DNA of 11,574 bases from contig JALTDM010000093.1 of NCBI GenBank assembly GCA_027074135.1, positions 1-11,574 of the forward strand. Direction: 5' to 3'. The notes beneath the pieces are model-generated. The model was not told the origin of the DNA and ran no database searches. It worked only from the letters and a program-made list of their open reading frames with translations. The stretch is from Bacteroidales bacterium. Its GTDB lineage: Bacteria > Bacteroidota > Bacteroidia > Bacteroidales > JALTDM01. Within the stretch, counting starts at the first letter, position 1. Every line of letters starts with the position of its first letter. Both the position numbers and the translations under genes were made by a program. Shown piece after piece: positions 1-5,856 of this stretch.

Positions 1-138
1 GTTGTTGATAGGAACAATAAATTTATAAAAAAATGTGAAAATTGTGAGAGAATTAAACTTATTGATGTTGAAATAGGAGATTATATTTTGAAGATTAAAA
101 AAAAACGGAATTTCATATACACTGAAAATTTATGTTGA
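1..138 (+). CDS. C-terminal fragment of an unidentified protein, possibly sorting-domain-like
   Basis: Reading frame 1 is open from the first base to a TGA at 136-138, giving 45 residues of a gene that begins outside the window. The fragment contains a D-x-N-N-K-x-I-K-K stretch, then I-K-L-I-D, then G-D-Y-I-L-K-I-K-K and a final T-E-N-L. This order resembles the last third of T9SS type A sorting domains (DxxGKxI, then IDLSxLxxGIYxLKI, then a lysine-rich end), although the usual final K-I/V-V/I-K is replaced by NLC. The match is by eye and the fragment is short. It could instead be a chance open frame, since AT-rich DNA of this length is sometimes open. The next gene starts 104 nt downstream on the same strand. 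Confidence 0.4.
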   Translation, partial: VVDRNNKFIKKCENCERIKLIDVEIGDYILKIKKKRNFIYTENLC

Positions 139-206
139 AAAAGATGGTCAATAAATTATTTTACTTGGAGATTTATGACATTTCTCATTATATTTAACAT
201 GTGCTT

Positions 207-224
207 ATGCTATAATTGTAGCAT
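207..224. repeat. 18-bp inverted repeat overlapping a weak promoter
   Basis: The arms ATGCTA (207-212) and TAGCAT (219-224) are perfect complements around a 6-nt centre, 18 bp upstream of the start codon at 243. The centre overlaps the putative -7 box at 211-218, so a regulator bound here would block initiation. A 6-bp arm is short enough to arise by chance. Confidence 0.3.
211..218 (+). promoter_or_regulatory. possible -7 promoter element for the TM1266-like gene
   Basis: TATAATTG matches the Bacteroidota -7 consensus TAnnTTTG at all but one defined position, and also contains a TATAAT. It lies 24 nt before the ATG at 243, a plausible leader length. No convincing -33 TTTG was found at the expected distance, so the call is weak. 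Confidence 0.3.
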
Positions 225-242
225 CATATAAAAACGTTTCAT

Positions 243-497
243 ATGAAAAAGAATGTAATGCTCATTTATCTTGATAATAGAGATGAAACAGCAACAAAAG
301 TTCAAAAGATTCTTACCGGTTGGGGATGCTTAATTAAAACGCGATTAGGCATTCATGACGGTGTATTGGACGAATGTACTCCCACCGGTTTGGTTTTTCT
401 TGAATTGGTAGGAGATACGGAAAAACATAAGAAACTTGAGCACAAGCTCAATTTGGTGAAAAATGTTGATGCAAGACTTATACAGCTGGAAATTTAG
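243..497 (+). CDS. TM1266-family ACT-like protein (putative iron-only hydrogenase system regulator type)
   Basis: This 84-residue soluble protein has the layout of a small ferredoxin-like (ACT/NikR C-terminal-like) domain: strand about 3-9, helix 14-26, strand 27-36, strand 48-55, helix 58-71, strand 75-82. The segment RLGIHD (34-39), the following hydrophobic strand and the final KLNxVxxVxARLI pattern match what is known of the TM1266 family, often annotated as iron-only hydrogenase system regulator. Length and ends agree with that family, and no DNA-binding domain is attached. Members elsewhere often sit with hydrogenase or H-cluster maturation genes, but none is visible here, so the ligand and partner are unknown. 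The ATG at 243 is the only good start. The TAG stop at 495-497 directly abuts the stop codon of the opposing gene. Confidence 0.6.
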   Translation: MKKNVMLIYLDNRDETATKVQKILTGWGCLIKTRLGIHDGVLDECTPTGLVFLELVGDTEKHKKLEHKLNLVKNVDARLIQLEI

Positions 498-1355
498 TTA
501 GTATATATAGTAATATTTCTTTACATCTTGCTTGTAAATTGAAATAAACCAGCCTGCTTTTAACCCGATAAGGCAATCTTGTCGAAAGCCTGTTTCTGGT
601 TGCATCGTGTCGTAATTTATAGCACGACGGTTCTGCGTGTGTGCATAGTAAAATTCAACACCTGCATAAAAATTAAAAGGAGAATAAACAGGTAAATAAG
701 CGTACCCTACAAATAATTTCCCTGCCAATCCGTTTGTAAGCCTGTCGTAGCCTTTGGCATATTCACCTTGAATTTGCGGAGTGTTATTTCCGTCAACTGA
801 GATGAATAATTTATGCTGAAAGAAGCCAGCTGACAGAGTTGTTAGGAGTTTATGCTTTTTTTGTTTGCTTATCTGAAAAGCATAACCAGCTTTAAGCCCT
901 GTAAAAAAGCCTCGTTCAGCAATATAATATTGGGAATATTGTCCGTACATATTGATAATTTGTCCGTTTGATGTTTTTAAGTTGTCAAAAATGTGAAGAG
1001 CATCTCCTTTCAAATCACGCCCGAAAATGTAATTAAACTCAAGTCCCAAAAGCAAGCCTTTGTGTGTGTAATAATGAAATCCGAGTTCTACATTTGTATT
1101 GAAGCCAAATCTTTTTCCCATATCGCACAAAGCCCGGTCTTCGCCTAATCCTCCGGAAAATAAAAGTACATTTTTTCTTAAAAACAGTTTTTTTGATGTC
1201 GAAGTTGAATCATTACTGTTAATGTTCTTGTGTGGAGTAACATTCTTGTATTCAACTTGGTTCTGGCGATGCTTTTTGCCTTTTTGCCTGTGCTGTTGCG
1301 GGTAAGCATAAATGCTTATCAGTAGGGCGGAAATGATTAAAATAATATTTTTCAT
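498..1355 (-). CDS. predicted outer-membrane beta-barrel protein
   Basis: The 285-residue product starts with a clear Sec signal peptide (two charged residues, a hydrophobic run to about residue 16, then a Q-Q segment typical of Bacteroidota cleavage sites). A basic, Q/K/N/S-rich linker follows (about 21-60) and resembles a periplasmic disordered region. From about 61 to 275 there are repeated amphipathic strands rich in alternating aromatic and glycine residues (for example GFNTNVELGFHYYT, GLLLGLEFNYIFG, FFTGLKAGYAF, FNFYAGVEFYYAH, CLIGLKAGWFISIY), as in porin-like or OmpW/OMP_b-brl-type barrels. No catalytic motif was seen and I cannot name a specific family. The protein ends KKYYYIY, a little past the last strand, and lacks a sorting domain. 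The ATG at 1353-1355 precedes the signal peptide exactly. The stop abuts the convergent gene at 497, so transcripts must overlap or terminate inside coding sequence. Confidence 0.7.
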   Translation of the reverse strand: MKNIILIISALLISIYAYPQQHRQKGKKHRQNQVEYKNVTPHKNINSNDSTSTSKKLFLRKNVLLFSGGLGEDRALCDMGKRFGFNTNVELGFHYYTHKGLLLGLEFNYIFGRDLKGDALHIFDNLKTSNGQIINMYGQYSQYYIAERGFFTGLKAGYAFQISKQKKHKLLTTLSAGFFQHKLFISVDGNNTPQIQGEYAKGYDRLTNGLAGKLFVGYAYLPVYSPFNFYAGVEFYYAHTQNRRAINYDTMQPETGFRQDCLIGLKAGWFISIYKQDVKKYYYIY

Positions 1356-1373
1356 TATGTTTGATTTATTTTT

Positions 1374-1439
1374 TTCACCACTCTGTGTCTCCCCTTAATG
1401 GGAAAACGTCCTCCTTTGAGGGAGGAGTAAGGTGGTTGA
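1374..1439 (+). repeat. dispersed intergenic repeat, copy 1
   Basis: The first 37 nt (1374-1410) closely match the reverse complement of 10909-10944: both read TTCACC, then CTCTGTGTCTCCCCT, then AA, GGGAAAA and GT, with five substitutions and one 1-nt gap. The rest of this copy forms a hairpin, TCCTCC (1409-1414) with GGAGGA (1421-1426), and ends GGTGGTTGA, which partly mirrors the TCACCAC start, so the unit has imperfect terminal inverted repeats. It lies between the end of the dehydrogenase gene and the start of the outer-membrane protein gene, on the opposite strand to their transcription. No protein is encoded. Confidence 0.7.
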
Positions 1440-1478
1440 TTGTGATATTGAACTTACTGTGTATCAAAAAACTATTTG

Positions 1479-1521
1479 TCGATAATGAAATTTAAAAATT
1501 CTTATAAAATTCAATTATCGA
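1479..1521 (-). terminator. possible weak terminator or inverted repeat after the trpS-SDR operon
   Basis: TCGATAAT (1479-1486) and ATTATCGA (1514-1521) are perfect 8-bp complements. The next three pairs inward can form if one adenine is bulged. It lies 33 nt past the stop of the dehydrogenase gene, and on the minus strand it is followed within a few bases by a run of six T. The large AT-rich loop (27 nt) makes it a poor intrinsic terminator; an operator is the alternative. Confidence 0.3.
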
Positions 1522-1554
1522 ATAACAACATTATTATATTATCACATTTTATAA

Positions 1555-2283
1555 TTAAAACTCCCTAACATCAAGTAACACATTGTCGTAATCATCAGGA
1601 TTATTTAATATCTGCAAAATTATATCTGCTACTTTTTCCGGCGGCCACAATAAATTATTCTGTTTGTATTCTACAAAAGTGTCATAATAGGGAAAACGCT
1701 CAGGACTTGAATTTCGTATGTTTTCTTGCATTTTAGTATCAATAATTCCGGGAGCTACCGAAAAAATCCTTGTCTCGGTGCAACTTCCAAAACTAATTTC
1801 TTCTTTTACTGTTTGACTGTACATATCCATTGCGGCTTTGGTGGCACAGTAGTCAGCCCACGAAACTATTGGGTGTCTACCTGCTCCCGAAGAAATGTTC
1901 ATAATGATTTTCTTTGCTGGGGTGTTGCAAAACTTGTTCATAAATTTATTGGTAAGTACGGCAGGTGCAATAATGTTTACTGTATATGTCTCGATAATTT
2001 TGCTATTGTCTTTGTTGCCTGTAAAATTTATGTCTCCTATAATTGCAGCGTTGTTTACAAGTATTACCGTATCGTCTGCGGTTACATTAATTTCCGGGAA
2101 TTCAAAATTTTCTATTTCATTATTTTTTGAAAAATCTGCAAAATACCATTCAAAGTTTTCGTAATTTAGTTCGGGATTATTTCTGGAAAAGCCGAAAACT
2201 TTAGTGTTTTCTTCTTCTGCCGTTGCAATTGCCAATGCTTTTCCAAGTCCCCTGCTTACACCTGTGATGTAATAATATTTCAT
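1555..2283 (-). CDS. short-chain dehydrogenase/reductase, benzil/sepiapterin reductase-like
   Basis: This is a 242-residue classical SDR predicted to be a cytoplasmic NAD(P)H-dependent oxidoreductase. The nucleotide-binding TGxxxGxG motif is TGVSRGLG (7-14), and the following FGFSRN (31-36) with its arginine suggests NADPH preference. NNAA is at 77-80, the structural Asn is N103, and the catalytic set is S131/S132, Y145 and K149 in YCATK. PG at 178-179 closes the cofactor site. The VSRGLG start and the LLDVREF C-terminus resemble (S)-benzoin-forming benzil reductase (YueD) and sepiapterin reductase-type SDRs, but the true substrate cannot be read from sequence. The gene starts 9 nt after the trpS stop on the same strand, so the two are almost certainly cotranscribed. 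All catalytic residues are present. Confidence 0.8.
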   Translation of the reverse strand: MKYYYITGVSRGLGKALAIATAEEENTKVFGFSRNNPELNYENFEWYFADFSKNNEIENFEFPEINVTADDTVILVNNAAIIGDINFTGNKDNSKIIETYTVNIIAPAVLTNKFMNKFCNTPAKKIIMNISSGAGRHPIVSWADYCATKAAMDMYSQTVKEEISFGSCTETRIFSVAPGIIDTKMQENIRNSSPERFPYYDTFVEYKQNNLLWPPEKVADIILQILNNPDDYDNVLLDVREF

Positions 2284-2292
2284 AAGCGCCTG

Positions 2293-3285
2293 TTATTTCA
2301 AAGTATTGTAAAAGCCGATAACTTCCCTAACTTCCTTTATTGTTCTACTTGCTGATTCTTTGGCTTTTCCCGATCCTTGCTTCAAGATTTTGTTTATGTA
2401 GTCTTTGTTGCTTTCCAGTTCCTTGATTCTTTCGCGGATAGGTGCAATGAATTTTTCCATATCTTCGGCAAGTTGTTTTTTCATATCACCGTACCTGATT
2501 GTTAGATTATAGTATTGTTCGCGGAAGTATTTTACCGTATCTGCTTCAGAAACCAATTCCATAAGCGTAAACAGGTTTTTTACGCCTTCGCTCATAGGCT
2601 TGTCTTTTTCGGGTCCTGCATCGGTAACGGCACGCATAATTTTTTTCTTAATTGTTTTGGCATCATCTATCAAGTATATGCCGTTGTTGTCACTTTTACC
2701 CATTTTGCCTGTGCCGTCCAGTCCAGGAACTTTTATCAGGTCGTGACCAAAGTTGTATGCTTGCGGTTCGGGGAAAATTTTTGTATTATAAAAATTATTG
2801 AATCTCTTTGCAAAATTACGGGTCATTTCCAAATGTTGCTCTTGATCTTTGCCCACAGGCACTTTTGTTGCCTTATGGATAAGTATGTCGGCAGCCATAA
2901 GTACGGGATATGTAAGCAATCCTGCATTTACATTGTTTGGTTGCTTGCGTGCTTTTTCTTTGAAGGACGCAGTGCGTTCCAATTCGCCTTTGTATGCAAA
3001 CATATTCAGCAACAGGTAAAGCTCGGTAACTTCTTCAACATCACTTTGAATGTATAAAGTTGCTTTTTCGGGATCTAATCCTGATGCCAAAAATTCTATT
3101 ATTACGGTTTTTACTTTTTCTTTAAGATCTTCTGCTTCGGGGTGTGTTGTGAGTGAGTGGTAGTCGGCTACAAAAAAATAGCAATTGTTGTTTTCTTGAA
3201 GTTTTACAAAGTTTCTAACCGCACCGAAATAATTTCCGAGATGCAAATGTCCTGTAGGTCTGATACCGCTAACTATTGTTTCCAT
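2293..3285 (-). CDS. trpS: tryptophanyl-tRNA synthetase
   Basis: This 330-residue class I aminoacyl-tRNA synthetase charges tRNA-Trp in the cytoplasm, and its length is normal for bacterial TrpS. The HIGH-type ATP site appears as PTGHLHLGN (10-18). The MFAYKGELERTASFK segment (95-109) and the VPVGKDQEQHLEMTR segment (142-156) are diagnostic for TrpS. The second ATP motif is GTGKMGKS (191-198), so the usual KMSKS serine is a glycine here; the flanking lysines are intact and the enzyme should be active. The ATG at 3283-3285 gives METIVSGIRPTG, the expected N-terminus. The gene leads a minus-strand operon with the dehydrogenase and diverges from gatC across 38 bp. Confidence 0.97.
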   Translation of the reverse strand: METIVSGIRPTGHLHLGNYFGAVRNFVKLQENNNCYFFVADYHSLTTHPEAEDLKEKVKTVIIEFLASGLDPEKATLYIQSDVEEVTELYLLLNMFAYKGELERTASFKEKARKQPNNVNAGLLTYPVLMAADILIHKATKVPVGKDQEQHLEMTRNFAKRFNNFYNTKIFPEPQAYNFGHDLIKVPGLDGTGKMGKSDNNGIYLIDDAKTIKKKIMRAVTDAGPEKDKPMSEGVKNLFTLMELVSEADTVKYFREQYYNLTIRYGDMKKQLAEDMEKFIAPIRERIKELESNKDYINKILKQGSGKAKESASRTIKEVREVIGFYNTLK

Positions 3286-3294
3286 AATTTTGTG

Positions 3295-3312
3295 TATTTT
3301 TGTGCAAAAATA
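3295..3312. promoter_or_regulatory. shared palindromic divergent promoter of trpS and gatC
   Basis: TATTTTTG (3295-3302) and CAAAAATA (3305-3312) form a perfect inverted repeat around TG. Each arm is an exact TAnnTTTG -7 box: the left one reads toward gatC (start 3324), the right one reads on the minus strand toward trpS (start 3285). Initiation about 6-7 nt past each box would give leaders of roughly 15 nt for both genes. The -33 elements are weak: a TTG at 3276-3278 on the plus strand, nothing clear on the minus strand. Because the two boxes face each other 2 bp apart, polymerase could not occupy both at once. Confidence 0.6.
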
Positions 3313-3323
3313 AGTCTTTTGCT

Positions 3324-3620
3324 ATGATTATTGACGATAAATTGCTTGAAAAAATAGCCAAACTTGCAAAGTTGGAGTTTGACGGGGAAGAAAAAGAGAA
3401 AATTAAAGACGATTTGAACAAGATGCTTGCCTTTGTGGAAAAACTAAATGAGTTGGATACCAAAGGTGTTGAGCCGTTGAAATATGTTAATGAGGATGAA
3501 AAGGCATTTTTGAGACCTGATAAGCCTGAACAGATTATTACGCAAGAAGAAGCCTTGAAAAATGCTCCTGACCATGATTCGGATTATTTCAGAGTGCCGA
3601 AGGTGATTAAGAATAAATAA
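3324..3620 (+). CDS. gatC: Asp-tRNA(Asn)/Glu-tRNA(Gln) amidotransferase subunit C
   Basis: GatC is the small linker subunit of the GatCAB complex, which amidates misacylated Glu-tRNA-Gln and/or Asp-tRNA-Asn; it wraps GatA and GatB together. The 98-residue product begins MIIDDKLLEKIAKLAKLEF and continues with the KIKDDLNKMLAFVEKLNELD helix (about 29-48), then GVEPL (51-55), LRPD (67-70) and the C-terminal YFRVPKVI (88-95), the standard GatC order. The open frame extends to a TTG at 3300, but that start lies inside the -7 promoter box, so I take the ATG at 3324, which also gives the conserved N-terminus. gatA and gatB are not adjacent. The gene appears monocistronic; no clear U-tract hairpin follows it. 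Confidence 0.93.
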   Translation: MIIDDKLLEKIAKLAKLEFDGEEKEKIKDDLNKMLAFVEKLNELDTKGVEPLKYVNEDEKAFLRPDKPEQIITQEEALKNAPDHDSDYFRVPKVIKNK

Positions 3621-3687
3621 TATGCTAATTTTTTAATGTGTTAAATTGGATAATATCTGTTCTTTTGTAAAAAGTGATTTTTAAAAA

Positions 3688-3706
3688 GTGCAACAAATTG
3701 TTGCAC
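3688..3706. repeat. perfect 19-bp palindrome after gatC
   Basis: GTGCAACAAATTGTTGCAC has 9-bp perfectly complementary arms around a single A. It lies 67 nt past the gatC stop and 69 nt before the SymE-like frame. No T-run follows on either strand, so it is not a standard intrinsic terminator. A protein-binding operator or a short structured-RNA element is more likely. An 18-of-18 paired palindrome is very unlikely by chance in a gap of this size. Confidence 0.6.
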
Positions 3707-3775
3707 AAATTTCATGGGGCACAATATTCTGATAATTAGCAAGACACAAAATGTTTAAGAAGCCGTTTAATCTGA

Positions 3776-3913
3776 ATGAGATTCTTAAAAATAATAGGTA
3801 TAGAGATTTTAGGTATGCAAATCGAAAGAGGTTTGTATTTGAAAGTAGAAAAAGGTAAATTGATTATAGCTGTTAAGATGAAAAACTTATCGATAAATTT
3901 TCAAATTATATAA
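3776..3913 (+). pseudogene. small SymE-toxin-like reading frame, probably truncated
   Basis: This 45-codon frame begins with ATG directly after an in-frame TGA and ends at TAA, one base before the start codon of the epimerase gene. Its segment GMQIERGLYLKVEKGKLII (about 13-31) aligns without gaps to the conserved core of SymE-family proteins (GFxIGDxVxVxVExGKLxI), which have an AbrB/MazE-like fold and act as SOS-linked RNA-targeting toxins under antisense control in E. coli. Typical SymE proteins have a longer N-terminus with a GKWLEEAGF motif. Here only GIEILGM remains, so the copy looks truncated or degraded. The match is by eye over about 20 residues. The alternative is a non-coding leader for the downstream gene that happens to be open. 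Confidence 0.4.
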
Positions 3914-3914
3914 A

Positions 3915-4856
3915 ATGAGAAAAATACTTATAACAGGCGGTGCAGGGTTTATTGGCAGTTCACTAGCAGATAAATTGCTAAAAAACAAAGAAAATTTTGT
4001 GGTAGCTGTTGATGACCTATCTACCGGACACAAAAAAAAACTCCCGTCAGGATATGATAACTTCCTTTTTATCAAAGCTGATGTAAACGACAGAGCAGTG
4101 GTTTCCGATATAATGACTACATACAAATTTGATTATGTTTTTCATTATGCGGCGGTAGTTGGTGTTAAGAGGACTTTGGAAAATCCACTTTTGGTACTTA
4201 GAGACATTGAAGGTATAAAAAATATTCTTGAAACTTCTAAAAACACTAAGGTTAAAAAAGTGTTTTATTCATCGTCGTCAGAAGTGTATGGAGAACCTGT
4301 TGAGTTTCCTCAAAATGAAGAAACCACGCCGCTTAATTCTAAATTGCCTTATGCCGTAGTAAAAAATCTTGGTGAAGTCTTTCTTAAATCATATTATCGC
4401 GAATACGGCTTGCCATATACTATTTTGCGTTTTTTCAATACTTACGGACCAAAGCAAAGTAAAAATTTTGTTATTTCACGCTTCTTGTGTTTTGCCCTTA
4501 AAAATCAGGATATTACAATTTACGGAGACGGTATGCAAACCAGAACATTTTGTTATATAGACGATAATGTGGATACAACTGTAAGAATTCTTGAAAACAA
4601 TTTGTGCGAAAATTCTGTAATAAATATCGGTAATGATAATGAGATTTCCATTCTTGAGCTTGCCAAGTTGATTATTGACATAACGGGTTCACGTTCCAAA
4701 CTTGTATTCTTACCACCACTAAAAGAAGGTGATATGACCCGCAGGTATCCCGATATTACTAAAATGAGGAAAATACTTAATCGTCCTCTTGTTTCTTTGG
4801 AAGAAGGAATAAAGAAGATTTTGGAAACCGGTCTGTTAGACATGGAACTTGAATAA
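3915..4856 (+). CDS. NAD-dependent nucleotide-sugar epimerase/dehydratase (extended SDR)
   Basis: The 313-residue protein is an extended short-chain dehydrogenase acting on a nucleotide sugar with bound NAD. The Rossmann motif is TGGAGFIG (7-14), D33/D34 follow beta-2 as expected for NAD binding, HYAAVVGV is at 78-85, and the active-site block SSSSEVYG is at 119-126. The catalytic pair is Y146 and K150 (YAVVK). RFFNTYGP (172-179), the substrate-binding DGMQTRTFCYIDD (205-217) and a late DMTRRYPD (273-280) complete the pattern. SSSEVYG and RTFxYIDD occur in UDP-glucuronate decarboxylases and UDP-glucose 4-epimerases; I cannot separate these, and the absence of an N-terminal membrane segment does not decide. 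The start codon is one base after the SymE-like frame, and the prenyltransferase gene begins 21 nt downstream, so this is the first gene of a probable three-gene operon. Confidence 0.85.
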   Translation: MRKILITGGAGFIGSSLADKLLKNKENFVVAVDDLSTGHKKKLPSGYDNFLFIKADVNDRAVVSDIMTTYKFDYVFHYAAVVGVKRTLENPLLVLRDIEGIKNILETSKNTKVKKVFYSSSSEVYGEPVEFPQNEETTPLNSKLPYAVVKNLGEVFLKSYYREYGLPYTILRFFNTYGPKQSKNFVISRFLCFALKNQDITIYGDGMQTRTFCYIDDNVDTTVRILENNLCENSVINIGNDNEISILELAKLIIDITGSRSKLVFLPPLKEGDMTRRYPDITKMRKILNRPLVSLEEGIKKILETGLLDMELE

Positions 4857-4877
4857 GAGTTTTTTAAATCAATTTTT

Positions 4878-5852
4878 ATGAAAACAATACCCGAACTTTT
4901 GGAATTAATCGAAAATGAAATAGCGGAGCTTGATTTGCCTGAAGTGCCTGCTAACCTTTATGAACCGATTCGCTATATTTTGGAAAAAGGAGGTAAGAGA
5001 CTAAGGCCTCTTTTGGTTTTATCTACATTTTCTATGTTTGACGATGATGTGGAAAAGGCTTTGAAACCTGCCGTAGGTCTGGAAGTTTTTCACAATTTTA
5101 CATTGCTTCACGACGATATAATGGATAAGGCTGATTTGAGGCGTAACAGACCTACCGTGCACAAAAAATGGAACGAAAACATTGCCATACTTTCTGGGGA
5201 TGCGGCTATGATTATTGCTTATGATTTGATAAGTGAAGCAGAAGACAAATATCTGCGTGATGTAATTAAACTTTTCAACAAAACATCGCTTGAGGTGTGT
5301 GAAGGACAGCAATATGATATGGATTTTGAGACAAGAAAAGATGTAACGGAAGAAGAGTATATGGAGATGATTAGACTGAAAACTTCCGTGCTTATTGCTG
5401 CAGCTATGAAGTTGGGTGCAATTCTTGGCGGTGCAAATCATAGAGAAGCAGAAAAACTGTATGAAGCAGGTATAAATTTCGGATTGGCATTCCAATTGCA
5501 AGACGACTATCTTGACACATTCGGCGATGTGAAAGTATTTGGCAAAAAAACGGGAAAAGATATTTTGGAAGAAAAGAAAACATATTTGCTGATTAATGCT
5601 TACTTGAATGCAAGTGATGAAATTCGTAATAGGATGGACAAAATTTTTGCTGACAAACAAATGCCCGATGATGATAAAGTGAATGCGATTCGTGATATTT
5701 TTGTACTGCTTGGTATTGATAAAATGATTTTGAAAGAAATAGAAAAGTATTACCAAAAAGGAAGGGAGATTTTAATGTCTGTTGATGGTGACAGCAAAAT
5801 GAGGGACCAATTGGTAATTTTCTTTGATGCTTTGAAAAACAGAAATAAATAA
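4878..5852 (+). CDS. trans-isoprenyl diphosphate synthase (polyprenyl synthetase family)
   Basis: This 324-residue soluble enzyme condenses isopentenyl diphosphate with allylic diphosphates using two Asp-rich, Mg-binding motifs. GGKRLRP is at 38-44, the first Asp-rich motif DDIMD at 79-83, and the second, FQLQDDYLD, at 205-213; GKKTGKDILEEKKT (222-235) follows as in the family. The first motif lacks the two-residue insertion of bacterial farnesyl diphosphate synthases, and an aromatic F74 lies five residues before its first Asp. In archaeal-type synthases an aromatic residue there limits chain length to about C20, so a short product such as GGPP is the best guess, though a longer respiratory-quinone chain cannot be excluded. 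The gene is 21 nt after the epimerase gene and 4 nt before the NamZ gene, implying one transcript. No key residue is missing. Confidence 0.9.
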   Translation: MKTIPELLELIENEIAELDLPEVPANLYEPIRYILEKGGKRLRPLLVLSTFSMFDDDVEKALKPAVGLEVFHNFTLLHDDIMDKADLRRNRPTVHKKWNENIAILSGDAAMIIAYDLISEAEDKYLRDVIKLFNKTSLEVCEGQQYDMDFETRKDVTEEEYMEMIRLKTSVLIAAAMKLGAILGGANHREAEKLYEAGINFGLAFQLQDDYLDTFGDVKVFGKKTGKDILEEKKTYLLINAYLNASDEIRNRMDKIFADKQMPDDDKVNAIRDIFVLLGIDKMILKEIEKYYQKGREILMSVDGDSKMRDQLVIFFDALKNRNK

Positions 5853-5856
5853 TTTA

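Noticed and set aside
2695..2710. KMGKS in place of KMSKS in TrpS as a sign of inactivation
   Set aside because: Both lysines and all other motifs are intact; variation at the serine is tolerated in class I synthetases.
2515..3057. Plus-strand open frame opposite trpS
   Set aside because: It is a shadow of the trpS coding sequence with no protein-like pattern.
3300..3323. Upstream TTG start extending GatC by eight residues
   Set aside because: It would start within the -7 promoter box and adds residues that known GatC proteins lack; ATG at 3324 gives the conserved N-terminus.
3751..3858. 35-codon basic reading frame starting MFKKPFNL
   Set aside because: It overlaps the SymE-like frame, has no recognisable motif and is short enough to be chance.
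3887..3896. 10-bp palindrome TTATCGATAA before the epimerase start
   Set aside because: It is inside the SymE-like frame, short, and AT-rich enough to be expected by chance.
5019..5756. Long minus-strand open frame (245 codons) opposite the polyprenyl synthase
   Set aside because: The plus strand encodes an unmistakable polyprenyl synthase with all motifs; the antisense frame has cysteine/histidine-rich shadow composition and no domain.
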